Assembly (NCBI GenBank): GCA_014338405.1
Contig: JTDE01002485.1
Span: 1 to 64,000, forward strand
Direction of reading: 5' to 3'
DNA from: Paragonimus skrjabini miyazakii
Lineage: Eukaryota; Platyhelminthes; Trematoda; Plagiorchiida; Troglotrematidae
Length of the DNA stretch: 64,000 nt
The position numbers were made by a program, and so were the translations under genes. The notes under the pieces were generated by a model that was not told where the DNA came from, did no database searches, and saw only the letters and a program-made list of their open reading frames with translations. Below are positions 23,916 through 36,845 of this stretch, piece after piece. Position 1 is the stretch's first letter, and each line of letters begins with the position of its first letter.

Positions 23916-26900
23916 TTGGTTACGAGTACCACTCAGGACCCGGCACGATTTGTACTTTTCACCATTTTATTCTAGCTTTGTTGTTTCGTTTTCATGCACA
24001 TCACACGTATACGACTAATGAGAGTATGTAAAATGAAGTCATATCGTAATTTGTGTCCTCTTACTGGTCTATTCCGATCGGTACTTCAACAAATAAAGCA
24101 ATGTATTTTTTGCAGAACGGAATCAATAAAGGGCGTGAAACTGAAAACTTATATCAGTAAGTGTTTTAAAATTCACAAAGGTTGGCATGCTAAGTTTTAT
24201 TCGTTTCAGTAAAAGCTTTCAAACGAGTTATGGCAAAGACAAAAGTTCAAGCGGCTTACCACTTTGTTCATGGGCAAGAACCACAGTTCATTCCTATCCA
24301 CAATTCTTGAAAAAAAAAAGTATTTTGTTTACACCTGCCTCAGATCCCGGGATGTTCTACTACACAGTTAGCTAACTTACTTTGTGCTAATACCTCTTTT
24401 TGAAGTATATATCAGACTCCCGGGTTTTCATCCTGTGCGGAAGTATTTATGAAGCGCATCCTCCGGAAGTCAAACATTGTTCTTATCTGACTGTTACTTA
24501 TGACTTTTACCTGTCCTGTCAAATTTTACACACGTCAAATTTTTCATCCACGCTTCATAATGCAATAAAATAGGACGTGATAAAACGTGAACCGCCCACT
24601 GAACCACGCAGTTAACTTATTGTTCCTCGTTCGACTTTGCCCACAAATATTACGAAACCCGTGCCTTCGCTCATTAGGCTGTTGACTGACAATGCAATAT
24701 ATCATGTGACCTACTCAAGGAGGGTATTGTGTATACACGTTTTCAGAATACAAAGGATTTGTATGGATTTAGAGTGAAGTACAAATTCAAAGCTAGTCAA
24801 CATAGACGACAGGCTGTAATCTGAAATTTTATAGTTGGGACTAGTCAGAAGGGTAGTGTTATGAATATGTTTCCGCAGTACTGTCGTGATAGCTGGTCGA
24901 GAATCAAACGGCTTCGAATGCTTGTAGATGAAGAGTTCGATATACATTTAAAATAAGAATCTGTTGAATAGAATCAAGCTACCAGGAAAGATTAGCATCC
25001 TAACAAATTCCACAAATTTTGTATAATAGTATACACACTAGTCCGTGTTTATGTGGGATTAGTGCAAAGCCTCTAAAGTGCACTAACTTACAAGTCCATG
25101 TGGTCTTTTGGAAATTGCCTTTGGAGAGAGATCCTTATTCATTTGCAGTCAGTCTGACATCCAAAAAAGAACGACTAATTTTCTTCTTCGGTTGCAGCGA
25201 TAAATTTGATGTTGGGTCACAGCTTGTTAAGATATATGCACATGGCTTCTATCTGGTTAGGCGAATTGCACACTACAAATGTCATCAACATATCTTTTCT
25301 GCAAATGTGTCGAAATGACTGCCTTATGCTTTTCTCTTAACAGAAGTCATGAAAATATTGGCCAGCACAAGTTTATTTGGACTACCCATAACCACATCAT
25401 CTACCTGACGATAAAATTTGATCAAAAGTGGCAATTGGCTTGCAACTGGACGTTAACTGGTCATAAAATGGTCGCAATAACGATTGCTAATAATTGATGC
25501 ATTCCGGTAAAACAGTGGTCAAACCGAATAAAACGATGCCAAAATGTCTACTTGTTTCCAGTAAAGTTGTTGGGAGTGCAAATCAACTAGAAACGACTGA
25601 AGTTGTTCTTGGATTAATACTGTACCCTCCATCACGCAATATCCGTAAGACAGAAATATAAGCACCAGTGTTGACTGATTTTGATAGTGGTTCAAAATCA
25701 ATCCAAAGCAAATATGTGGTGCATAAATAAATACATCGAATGACGTTTTACGATTGAGCTGACGCGTGATGGAGATGATATCACTGAATAGATTTCGTTT
25801 TTCCGTTTACCTGAGACTCACTGGAGTCTTTAGGTCAGTGCTGATGGTCGTAGTACTAAATAAGCTAACGTCTCTGCTAACGACGATTGGAGTGTACTTA
25901 TCGCTCCTGGTGGCTTCACCTTCAAAACTGTCACGCAGTGTTTCAAGTGGTAGAAGGAATTTTTCATAAAAAGAGAGTTTATCTAATAACTTAGTTCAAT
26001 AGCGGTAAAGCGCAGATGCACAAAAATGTTGACAAAACCATAAAACGAGTTATGTAGTCGTTGTTTAGACCATGACTAGTGTCTCAAAGTCTGGGAGGTT
26101 TACAATGACAGTCTGTCAATTACACGCCAGCCGTCATATTATCTGTGGTCTAAAAATTGTGAAAATCATAACTCAGGGCTACCTGAGAGGCATAGTGTAT
26201 ACCGTGTACTATTATACGACAAAGGACATGACTCCACAACCTGTCTGAAGTCAAAAAACGATAGAAAATTCTACTGATGGGGATATGTCAGGAGATCATA
26301 CATTTCTGCATTTCCTCAAGGTCTAAAAACGAGATGCTCACAAGTCTGTCTGCGAAAGTTTATTGGTGTGACATCGACGCTACCTTATTTCTACCGTTTA
26401 CACGTTATCGGAAGGATGGACATTTTACTGGAAGGTTTAATGGTGCATTCTTCGAGTCTGCAACAATCGGTGTATCTCAGAGTTCCACTACAGACCCATC
26501 TTTGTTATGATCATTCCTCCTTGAACTGCCACTGTTGATAATTTTCATAAAACTGTTATATGGAGACTAAAGAATAGTTTCAGTTTGTATTGTTGACTCA
26601 CAAAACTTTGGCTTCAATTTTATACCTTTAGATTTGAAGTAGTGCATATGGAAAGGTTATCACATCGATAAGTTTAGAAGGCGAAAAACTAGCTTCGGTC
26701 ATCCGCGTGCGACACTCAGAATAAATATACATCTGTAATGAAAAACAATGTTAACAAAACTCCCTCAGTGGCAACCCGATTGTTTAAGTTCTTTCAGTAA
26801 CATAACCGTTATGTAATGTGAAGCTCACTTATACATTCAAGCATGTAGATCAAGAAAACGTTCACCTGACTAACAGAGTAAAATATAGGCAGCGTGGCTT

Positions 26901-27040
26901 GTGTTATAGCTTCGTTTGCTTTGTTACATCAGCAGTCATAAACTCGAAAGTGCATTCTTACGATTTGCACAGATTTTGGTGAGTTTATTTCGAGATATAT
27001 AGTATCCGCTAGTCTAGATGTGAAATTTCCAAACTCTTGG
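23916..27040. other. No gene recognised
   Basis: About 3.1 kb with short frames only. The 99-codon frame at 25019-25318 and others nearby show no family resemblance. No repeat copy, tRNA or promoter is supported. Confidence 0.45.
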
Positions 27041-27044
27041 TGTA

Positions 27045-27122
27045 GCTTCGTAGCTCAGCTGGTAGAGCGCTCGCCGCGTTGAGGCATGTGGATTTCGTCG
27101 CTGGCTCGAATCCAGCCGAAGC
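27045..27122 (+). mobile_element. tRNA-derived repeat or tRNA pseudogene (second family)
   Basis: This 78-nt tRNA-like unit has acceptor strands GCTTCG and CGAAGC that pair, a D arm with an A box (TAGCTCAGCTGG, 27051-27062) and a T arm GCTGG/CCAGC enclosing a B box (GGCTCGAATCC, 27103-27113). The anticodon stem pairs at only about three positions and the loop lacks T33, so a working tRNA is unlikely. A second copy of the same sequence lies at 33835-33890 on the minus strand, which points to a dispersed tRNA-derived SINE rather than a single tRNA gene. Confidence 0.65.
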
Positions 27123-28640
27123 CCTGACTGTTCGCAATTGAATCTCATCTAAAATATCCACTAACCGTTCCTTCCATATCGATTCGTCTTGCGTGCTTCA
27201 GGGTAAAACGTGACAGATGGGCTGAATTTTATTAACAGGAGCCTTGCTCTCCAACAATCGACAATATTTTGCATTGAATCCTGTGGTTACCGCCCTCCCG
27301 TCCGAAACACGCAAAGGCTACCAAGTGTGATTCTGGAGAACGCCGGTCATTTTAAGGGAATATTTGAATAGCATCCCATGACTCTTTCAGTAACTAAGTA
27401 GAATTTAGCATGGCAAAAGTAGTTATCAGTACCATTTCACCGTTGTGACTACCCCGTGATTGTGTTACCTCTTTCACAAAGCGATCGCTGTTGGACTAAA
27501 CACAGATGAGGTCAGGCAAGGCAAATTCCACTAGCATTCAGTGATACTGGAATAATGGTTTTTAAACAGATTACGGTATATTTGTTGGGCTCAGGTGAGT
27601 CCCCGTGTTTAGGTGCATCGCTTTGGATCTTCCGTGGTCTGGTTTCATTTGCAGGCATAAATCACCACCACGACGGAGTGACGTTTGCTAAGCCGATTGA
27701 AAGAATCATCTTGGTCAGACTGACAGAATGGGTCAAACAAGCCTTCTGTTTGACACAACGCTGCTTGCTTATTCTTCTACTGGGATGGATGGTTGATAAA
27801 GGAGTACCTGTTAAGAGGTGTTCGTACATGACATTAACCTAATTGGTTAAATAAAAACAAATCAAGGATTGCAGAGAAAAAATTTTCTCCGCAAGTGAAA
27901 ATGTAAATACAGATTGAAAGTGCGGCGGAAAACTAGTTTGGTGAGGAAATATTTTGCTGAAAGTTTTATGATAACTGTAGACTGAAAGAGTCATACCCGT
28001 GTTCTAAACTTAGCTTGATTCAATCACAAACAATATAATCCATTTAATTTATTGGCTGCTACTTCAAAACTATTGTTCTGACCCAAAACCACAGCAATTA
28101 TACGCATGTCTTACGAACGAATGTCTTATAAAACCGTGATATCAACAAGATGTTCCCTTCATATGTCACCTGGTTAGAAACCAGCTCTTTTGCCTAATTT
28201 TGGGTTTGATATGTTTTTTAAAATTCAGTCGATTTATTGATTTTTGTTCCAAGTGAAAAGGAGTTTGTGATGTAATCATGGGCGTTTGATCAGCCTATCA
28301 CCTGAGCCAGAAGGCTGTATTTATAGTAACGTTAATCATCTCCTTCTAAGACATCTACAAACTTGAAAATATGAAATGATCATGCTTTCGTCTAACAACA
28401 CAACAAACCATATGATCCGCTAATCGATAGAGCGTACTCTAGAAAAATTATCAGTACTTTTGGACTGAAGTGAATGGACTGATTAGTAGATCTGATAGAC
28501 CAGGCATAACATGATTACAGTTTCAAACTTCAATCTACCTCCCCTATGAAATATTTTACCTGCCCGAAATTAGCTCATATAATTAGACAAGAAACAAACG
28601 CTAACTATGCAAAAGTTATTTCAATCAGATATCTGTCATA
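27123..28640. other. No gene recognised
   Basis: A 95-codon frame at 27555-27842 shows no recognisable domain. No repeat copy or RNA gene is supported. Confidence 0.4.
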
Positions 28641-28641
28641 A

Positions 28642-28887
28642 TGACGAGTACTATGGGATTTTGATATTCACATAGAATGTACATCCGCATAATAAATCGC
28701 AACTGTCACACACCTCATGAAAGCGTGGCCAGAGTTCTAGTCCTGGCCGTGGTAAATATATGCACTACTGACGGGCTTTACTACGAACGACACTCGAGTC
28801 TAACGCTTCTGTTCGAAGGGGCCGACTGGAAAGTCAATGAGAAGGTAACAACTGCAATAAATTGTGAGTGACGTTCAATTTCTATGA
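28642..28887 (+). mobile_element. Hammerhead-bearing repeat, copy 3 (shortened body)
   Basis: The left end (GGGATTTTGATATTCACATA and on to about 28708) is the diverged inverted tail, ending in ATCGCAACTGTC. It then jumps into the tRNA-like body just before the B box, so the A box is missing. The B-box-like AGTTCTAGTCC ends at 28743. The hammerhead remnant is at 28762-28806, followed by TTCGAAGGGGCCGACTGG and a right end (AATTGTGAGTGACGTTCAAT) near 28860-28879. Matching order with copies 1 and 7 supports the call. Confidence 0.75.
28762..28806 (+). ncRNA. Hammerhead ribozyme, decayed (copy 3)
   Basis: CACTACTGACGG at 28763-28774 retains most of the 5' core but has G in place of the last conserved A. 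Stem II no longer pairs well, and the GAA segment reads GAC. The CTCGAGTC strand with its GTC triplet is preserved at 28793-28800. Inactive as it stands. Confidence 0.5.
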
Positions 28888-29220
28888 AGACTCCTATTTT
28901 GTAGGTGTACTTTGATGAAGGAGGTGGCGTAGTGTAACCGTTGGCCAACTCAAGAGTGAAGTAATGAAGGTTTTGGATTGTCATCTGCTATATAGTATGT
29001 AGGCTCCAGATATAATGATAACGTTGGAATTAGCGATACTGCATAACAATGCGATATCAAATAGCGACGGAGAATGCAACGTATCATGCATGTTCCGTGT
29101 CAGCAGCCAGTGTGATAATGTCGCTTCAAAATGACCTTACTAATAACTTATATGAGCAAGTATTTTTCAAATGATAGGCCACGGCGTTATCTACCGGAAG
29201 TACAGGAAATGTTTTTATTT

Positions 29221-29505
29221 CACTTTGAACATCACTCACAAGTGATCACAGCTGTCGCATTCCCAAGGACTTGCCAGTCGGCCCCTTTCGAAAAGAAGCA
29301 CTAGACTAGAGTTTTGCTCTTGTTAGAGCTTGTCGGTAATTCATACCCTTGCCACTGCCGAGACGCTTTTACGAAGCAACCGTGTTTACCACAGCGTCAT
29401 GGACCCCACATTAGGCACGACCGAATTATCATATGTGAACACTGAACCACTTTCGCTTGTGGCCATTACCCGATGCCATATTGACGGTAACTGCAACATG
29501 TATTA
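29221..29505 (-). mobile_element. Hammerhead-bearing repeat, copy 4 (minus strand)
   Basis: Read on the minus strand, the body begins near 29505 and is clear from about 29475, where it matches copies 1 and 7 (GATAATTCGGTCGTGCCTAA). It keeps the A-box region (GTGGTAAACACGG at about 29381-29393) but has lost the B box. The hammerhead lies at 29342-29298, then the tail with TTCGAAAGGGGC, ending in the terminal segment whose complement reads TTTGAACATCACTCACAAGT at about 29225. It faces copy 3 across about 330 bp. Confidence 0.75.
29298..29342 (-). ncRNA. Hammerhead ribozyme, decayed (copy 4)
   Basis: On the minus strand stem II is perfect (GCTCT AACA AGAGC) and the cleavage-side strand keeps GTCTAGTGC. 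The 5' core reads CCGACAA in place of CTGACGA, and the GAAA reads AAAA. The compensating pairs in stem II support a real ribozyme ancestry. Confidence 0.6.
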
Positions 29506-32500
29506 TGTATCAGATATTTCGAAATGCTGAAGTATTTGGTCAAACAGTTGTGAAGGGAAGTTTAACCTTATTGCACGTAAGAAGGTACTCAGCGTCCTTT
29601 TTGAAAAACTCACGCCATTGTGAAATTACCCAAATGTTTTGATTTAGTTCAGTTCCCCCGTCTGTCTACTCTTGAAGCAGAGCTGCTTTACCACGAACAT
29701 CTCTAAATCAGCCATTTAAAGTATTTTTCACGCACTCGCGGTTAGACCATCCACCAGAAATGAATACTCCACTTTCAATGGTCAATCCAATTGAGATAAA
29801 TAAGGCTGGATTTGGCGTCTTGTCGAAAGAATGTCCGATTGATTTGTTGAGTAATATAACTGCTTTACTCTCAAATAAATACCACCAAGCGCAACTTCCT
29901 GATTAGGGAGGACAAAAGGATTATGTTTGCACGGATATGCGGGAAGGCAAAATGGATGTCGGTCATTTGTGCTTCTAATCAGGTTGACTGTGATACAATG
30001 TCTCACTTGTTTTCATAGCGGTGTATAACGTTGCAAAGTGGTTCAAGAATAACCAACGGTAAGAATGTAGTGCTGATTGTGCCTTCAGTTTTCGCTGACA
30101 ATTTGAGGTGGGCTGGCTCTTTCAAAAGTACTTCCCAGGCAACGCTCAGATATAAGTTGTTTAATGAAGAAATACTCCGGATGACAACAAGCAACAAACC
30201 GGGTGGAGTCATGTCCAAATTACTTCGGCTAGAAACCTAAACACCTGTAAATTGTGTACAGATAACAGTCAAATGATCATATCTGGTTATAAAACAATTT
30301 AAAGTAATTGACAATGTGTAGTGTAGTGTTAAACTTTCATGTTACTAACTCACAACGCGATTATATCCCCTAAACCTGTACGAAAATGAGTATCCAATAG
30401 TCATGAGTTGATCCCACTTGTACATAATAATTACATAATTTCATTTAGACGGCTTAAAAGTACAAATTTTGGCCATGTAAAGGTCATATGAACAGTGGTG
30501 GTATCAAACATTGCTAGGAATCATGTTTCACGTTTTGTCAGGACAGTGCACCGTCTCCCTTAGCAACCGTTGTGAGGTTTAATTGCTACGATGTTTAAAG
30601 TAATCTATCTCCCCCATGAATTATCCGTCTGACAGACATGTGATATGCTGTAAATTTATGGACTACACATTCACGATTTCATTCGAACTGGTTTTATTCA
30701 AAATCAGATAAAACCGTCCTTCGTAAACCATAAAACAGACATTAGATGAAGAGTATTCATTTACGAAAAAATGTTTTATTTAATGACTTCTGAAACTTTC
30801 AGTGCATTAACGTGGGATCATTTCTATCTATATGGAACAAAAATCAAATATTTTTTTACCAACAAGATAATCTTTGCGAATGCCAAGGGACAACCAATGG
30901 AGCATGTGGTGATTGACTGGTTAACAATGGTTTACAATGACAAGATGTACTCTCCTCGTAGCTGTCAATAATATAATACCAGCCGTAGATTCCCCCCATC
31001 AAGAAGCTAAGTTATTTGATATTCTATAAAACGATGATGATTATCTTGTAAAAAGTAATGGAGTTTTGCTCGGCTGAATGTAAAACCTACAGATTGAACA
31101 CTCTGGTATTTCTACATGGTAAATAAAAGTGTTATCCCTAGTCTGCACAAGGTTTGCATATTAAACAATCAGGATAACTACCATGAATAGCTGTTTGGTG
31201 TAACCCTTGTAAACAATGGAATGATGGAGACATTTGCAAAGCTACTGTATATCCAAATTTGTGCTGAATGATGTAGAAAGATCACAAATAAAGGAAGAAC
31301 TATATTGTATCGTTCACTTTGGAAATGAACCAGGCTATATAGCCATTAAATCATAAGAAAAAAATGTAGATAAGAAGTGAAACTTTGACAATTCAGCATG
31401 TAACAGCTACACTTCAGCAAGCACTAGTCTGAGATCTCAGTAATTAGCGGTAGCCCAGAATGTCACGTTGCCAGGAATAGCTTCCTGAATCTATTCAACA
31501 TATCTTTGTTTGAATGTATCTGCTGATAACTCTGTCAAGGCAGCTTTGGGTGGGATTTTACCAACTTGACATACCCTAACACATGAAGTATTTAGTATGC
31601 ACTTTAAGCGAGTGAAATGGATTCAAGAGTGTTCAGTTTGTCGAAAAGCGAAAGTGCGTTGGAGGCTGTTACTGCTGTTATAATAGTCGGTCAGACATTT
31701 CGAAAAACGCATGGAGGATTTATCTACTTTGAGTCACCGTTCACAGTAAATACTTGGTTGCAGTGTTGAAAGAGGGCTGACGGTTCCACGCTTTGTAGGT
31801 TCAATCGACTGCATGCCTTCGGCAATGTGTATTAGGTGAAATGTTGGGAACACTCAGGTTAGTTGTCCTGCTGGCGTTTTGTCATCCGATCAGCAATTAG
31901 ATGGCAGGTTGAGATGCTTTTAAACGATTATCTCGAGGTCGCGAACAGCGGTGGTTACTATACATCTTCAAAGCCGCAGGATACAATGATTGAAATATAT
32001 ATGGAACCACTTGGAATTGAACGAGTTATGCGGATAACGTTACACTGTGGCCTAGCAACATTGGTTTTCCGAACTTTACTCTTTCACGGATGAGGTTCAC
32101 CAGCAGTTGTATTTCCTTGTCGTCGGCGTAAAGAGATACCGGAGACTTCATAATACCATGGAGTTTCATAGTATATATTATGGACGATGTCGGTTCAGGA
32201 TGAAACCCTGAAGCAGATAGCTAACTATTGAGTGCCTTCTTGATAGCACAACAGCAATCCTTATACCAACTCAATGATTTAATTTAGGGAGTCTTTCAAA
32301 CCTTTCCGATAAAACGACACGCAAAACCGCATAGTTGGTTCTGCCGGATGCATCAAAAACATCCATAATGATAAAACCTACCGGCTCACCTCCACTTGTC
32401 GTTGTGGTTCATTTCCCCTGGTTACAAACAAGATAATTGCGCATAAGTTCATACCGAACTTCATGTCAGTAATCAGACAAAAACTTAGGATGCACATTGT

Positions 32501-33734
32501 ATGCTTTTAACTGATTATCGGTTAAGGCTTACGGAAATTCCGGGACAGCAAATCACAAGGCAATCCACTTACAGCCAACAGTGGTTCGTTGTGGCAATGC
32601 CGTTGAGGATGAAGGTGTAGGTTGCATATAGAACAGTTCCTTCGAAGTTTATACGGCATCGAAAATGGCTAAAATAATCGCCTGCAGTCTCTTTAGTTCA
32701 CATACGCATATTCCCAGCAACACCAGGAAAACAGTTTATGTTTATGGCATGTTTTGCCAAGGCTCCTTCTACATTTGCCAACACTGTATGTGTTAGTAAT
32801 TGTACCCTCAAACTTGCCTGTCACGACTGTTTTGTAGCGACTGTCATGCTGATATGGAATGGTTGTTTGCAATGGTTCATCTGAACTAACTGAATACATA
32901 TCCATATTTGACAGCTCTCACTGACTTATTCATAGGGTTACCAATACCATGCATCTCATCATAACTATATGAGATTGACACTTGTTCTGTAAAAAAAATG
33001 TAACAACGCCCCATTGAAACAAAGGGAAAACTAAGCTATTATTCTTGAAATTGAACTCCTAGCACCTCCTCATTGTGATATTCAGTCCTACGCATCCCTT
33101 GTAAACTACTGGTCAGCGATCTTATGTTGACAACTAGGATGCATCAATACTAAGACCTGTCACATGCAACTCGTTTGCATGCCTCATACCCACAGGATGT
33201 ACAGAAATGTTCAAATGGACCCACTGAAATGCACCAAAGTAGCACCTTTACGAAAAAGTGCAATCTTGTTTATCTTAGTTGTTCGACATAGGTTTCCTTA
33301 TGACTATTAAAAAAGAATTCGCATTGAACTTGCAGCGAAATATATATTCTTGTTCTGAATTAGATTGTAAACTGTCGTCTCAATAAAAAGTACAGTAAGA
33401 ACTTTAGATTATAAATTATGGCTTATATTAGCAGTCGAACTTTATTAATGGTGTCACCTCATGGTTTCGGTTGTGTGGCAATCGAGTAAGGTGTTATAGT
33501 AAGTATAACTACCATTCAACTTGTTCTAATCTGCACAAATTTCACAAATACGTGTTGGAAATGTAATTTGCCATCCATATGCTACATGGTTATTTACAAT
33601 TTGTCTTCTGTATGTTGTCAAATTAATAAAAGATAAATAGTGATTTGACGAATTTTGTTGCAACACCAGTGTGAAATTCAGCGATTTCTCGCCCAATTTT
33701 TATTCTCAGGTGTTTTATCTTTCTTTGAAACACA
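29506..33734. other. No gene recognised
   Basis: About 4.2 kb up to the gap. A 69-codon plus-strand frame at 30031-30240 and a 76-codon frame at 31863-32093 have no family match. Near 32390-32450 one frame reads STCRCGSF and then AHKFIPNFM, faintly like a PLE endonuclease core, but there is no supporting RT upstream and I do not call it. Confidence 0.4.
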
Positions 33735-33834
33735 NNNNNNNNNNNNNNNNNNNNNNNNNNNNNNNNNNNNNNNNNNNNNNNNNNNNNNNNNNNNNNNNNN
33801 NNNNNNNNNNNNNNNNNNNNNNNNNNNNNNNNNN
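33735..33834. other. Assembly gap of 100 N
   Basis: Exactly 100 unknown bases, a conventional placeholder length, so the true gap size is unknown. Open frames reading through it are artefacts. The right edge starts inside a tRNA-derived repeat, which may be why assembly failed here. Confidence 0.99.
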
Positions 33835-33890
33835 GACAGAAACACCATGCCTCAACGCCGCAAGCGCTCTTCCAGCTGAGCTACGAAGCC
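33835..33890 (-). mobile_element. tRNA-derived repeat, truncated by the gap
   Basis: The minus-strand sequence starting at 33890 (GGCTTCGTAGCTCAGCTGG) matches the unit at 27045-27122 through the A box and on to GCGTTGAGGCATG, then runs into the gap. The B-box half is therefore missing from the assembly. Confidence 0.6.
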
Positions 33891-36840
33891 ACGTCAGGAG
33901 CTCGGAAATGTAACATTCCTACCAGCATCTAGCGTTACTGTTTCATCTGTGCAATGCGCCGAATCGATTTTGTTGCTAGAAGAAGATCAGTGATATGCAT
34001 TTTGCAAGTCACATTGATCCAAACCACTACATGCGACGTTATCACTGGCACAGTTCACTGTAACAATCCTGGAAATGCTGATTTTGTCCACGCCACCATC
34101 GAGTATACCCTGGCTAATAAAAACTACTATCTGGTTCTTCGTTGTTATCTGGTTCATTCCTTCATCACTTTCTTTCATATATGCCATTATAGACAAACAG
34201 GTCGATTTCGAAAGGTCTTGGCAACCAGACCTATTGATAAGTGACTGAGTAGGCACCACGAAGCGACCGTCGTACGTATCGGTTTAGTAGATTTTATATA
34301 ACCTGCCCAGTCAATTGCACGTTGTGCATGACTGAATCGGTCGGCAAATCACGTGTGTCTCAGTACTATGCCAAGTATAACGTGCTGACATGTGAATGAC
34401 CTGATTGAATAGTCGTCGTTCAACTTATATTGCTTGTTGAGAAGTCAAGGTTGCGCAAGTGCTCACAGGAGTCAGTAATTTACACGCAGCAAATGGTGCT
34501 TCGGTTCACTTTCGCTTTAACGCTTTTGTCTATGTAGACTACTGTAACCCATACTGTCAGCTAACATGCCCATCCACTGTATTTGAGAAACAGTAGAGTG
34601 AACAGAAACTTCTCCCATGAGAATAAACATATTGATGGTCTATCCGATCTACTTAAAGACGTTTTTCATGCTGTAGAATTGACATCTGTAAAGGATGATG
34701 GCGTTGTCATCGAAGTCCGCCAGGAAGCTTATTAACGAATAGTACATCAGTCAGTCATACATTGACACGGTTCCTAGCCATTAGTAGTTGAAACAATTAT
34801 GATTTAATTGAAATATCCTTTTGTGGGACATTACCTGTTAGCTCGAGTAAGTAAGTTTTGTGGAAATGATAATGATCATCTTAATAGCTCACAGACAGAG
34901 AGAACTGAACACCAATACTCTGGGTGTGTGTGTGATTATATACGGTTTAGAGATGCGGCTAGTTTTTGATCGAAACTGGGAAATTTTCCCTAACCACATC
35001 CTGCAGAAGTAGAAAAAGTAGCAGTCTACTGGGGAATGGATACGTGGAAAAGATTATTGGTCTCTGCTAGAATCAAAGGTTCATTATGATTGAACTTCCT
35101 ACAACTTACAAAAATAATATAACAAACATTTCACCCATGATAACCACCTTGTCGACAATAAATGTCGGTATTAGTGTAATATTTGGAAGGCACACGACGC
35201 GCTAGTGGTTGCCATATTGCAGATTCAATCTAACTTTCCGTGGTTTCGATCCGGACACATCGGACCTACTGGCTTTAAAACAATAGACCGATTCGATTAC
35301 AGTTACAAGCAAGTAGAACAAGAAAGCTCAGTGCTTCAGGTTTCTTAAACGAGGTCACCTAGTAAACAAATCCTGAACAAAAAGGAAGATGGATCAATAA
35401 GCTTGCTCCGTAATACTCTGGTAATGAGCTGGCCAATAAAGAAACTGCAAAATCTCTTAGACATTAAATTACTGATAGTTCAAGAAGAGCTGGATTTGAC
35501 ATTAATGCATTGTACTATCTGTTTATCAATAAGTCACAATGCTCGGCATTTGCGTTAATACCGGTGGCAATGCAATTCGCGGTAGGTTCACTGATTATTC
35601 GACTCTCTTCTGAACCCAGCTTGAAATGGCGCAACCTGATCGCATTTGCTCCCTTCTCAATAGTGGTCACTGTTGCAGCCGGTTGATGACAGTGGAAATC
35701 TGGATTGCATCAACGATATGGTGGGTCATGTCAACCAGATGGGCAGTGCATGAGTTGTTGGTCTGCTTGTCAGCTTTGTCAAGTGATCTCCAATCCTGTT
35801 TTTGGGTTTTTATCAGATGATTGTAGAACACTAATCTAGCGAGTAAGATGGAACATTTTTGCTACACACCGCAATTTAGTCTCTGCATTAAAGAGGAATA
35901 GTCACAAGAACTCTGGAATATTTGTACAAATTTCTAGCTTACAATTTCTCTTAGTAGTCGCATACAAACCAACTATTTCGGTTAACCATCGTTGTACAGG
36001 AGGCTTATGAACACAAAATTCCTTGACTTTGAATGCCACTTTCATCGGAGTGGATATCTCATGACGTTTTGAGTTTCCCGCTATTTCTGAACTTACGCCC
36101 GGATAGTTCCTCATAAATCTGATTCGATGTTTTATGCGTCTAGTGGATGTTCACCAGTGTTCAGGTGTATGAGAAGGTTAACATTTGAAGTAACCATACT
36201 GGTGCCCACGATATTCTCATATCTATGGATATTTGTAGGTGACTGAGTTTCCAAGGCGCTCAAACTAAAAGTTTGATTTAAATCAAAATTTGATCCTAAA
36301 ATTTGTCTCAGACTTTGTGTAAGAGACAACTGGTATCCACATAAACGTAAAATCTGTGTATGCTATAACCCGATAGCTAAGGGATAACACTAAAAATAAC
36401 AAGCAGACCTGGTAAAAACTGACAACAATAAACATTCCCTATCCTGGCATTTTACTCAAAAAAGAGTCAGATGGGGCCACTAGTCTGCTATTTTTAAACA
36501 GATTGTTCTCGCATTTGACCACTTACATTTTGAGCTATCAACAACTAACCTGGATCACAAATTACTCGAAGGTTTTGGTCTTCACTTCATTGCCTCGTGG
36601 ACAGACACAGTTACTGAAAACGAGTGAATTCTAACCGAGCTGTGCTATAGAAGCAGACAACTCATTTTACTAGACAATTTAGAGGAGCAGGATAACAGAA
36701 ACAAATACACCAAGCATGAGGATTGATTGAACTACTTCCAATGACACACGACCGCAAGGAGGGAGTTCGTAATGTGTTTACTACATTATATGACGTTTTT
36801 CTTGTATACAATCGTCATGGCACACCTTATGTAAGTTACC
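33891..36840. other. No gene recognised, one weak tRNA-like string
   Basis: Short frames only. At about 35204-35260 CGCTAGTGGTTG followed by GGTTTCGATCC resembles A and B boxes of a tRNA-derived element on the plus strand, but no cloverleaf forms and no second copy was found. The minus-strand frames at 35902-36329 are unassigned. Confidence 0.35.
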
Positions 36841-36845
36841 AACTT

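Noticed and set aside
32390..32460. STCRCGSF with AHKFIPNFM, faintly like a PLE endonuclease
   Set aside because: Only one short match, no Tyr-Ile-Gly string and no RT or linker upstream.
33655..33913. Frames reading through the N run
   Set aside because: Unknown bases translate to X, so the frames are artefacts of the gap.
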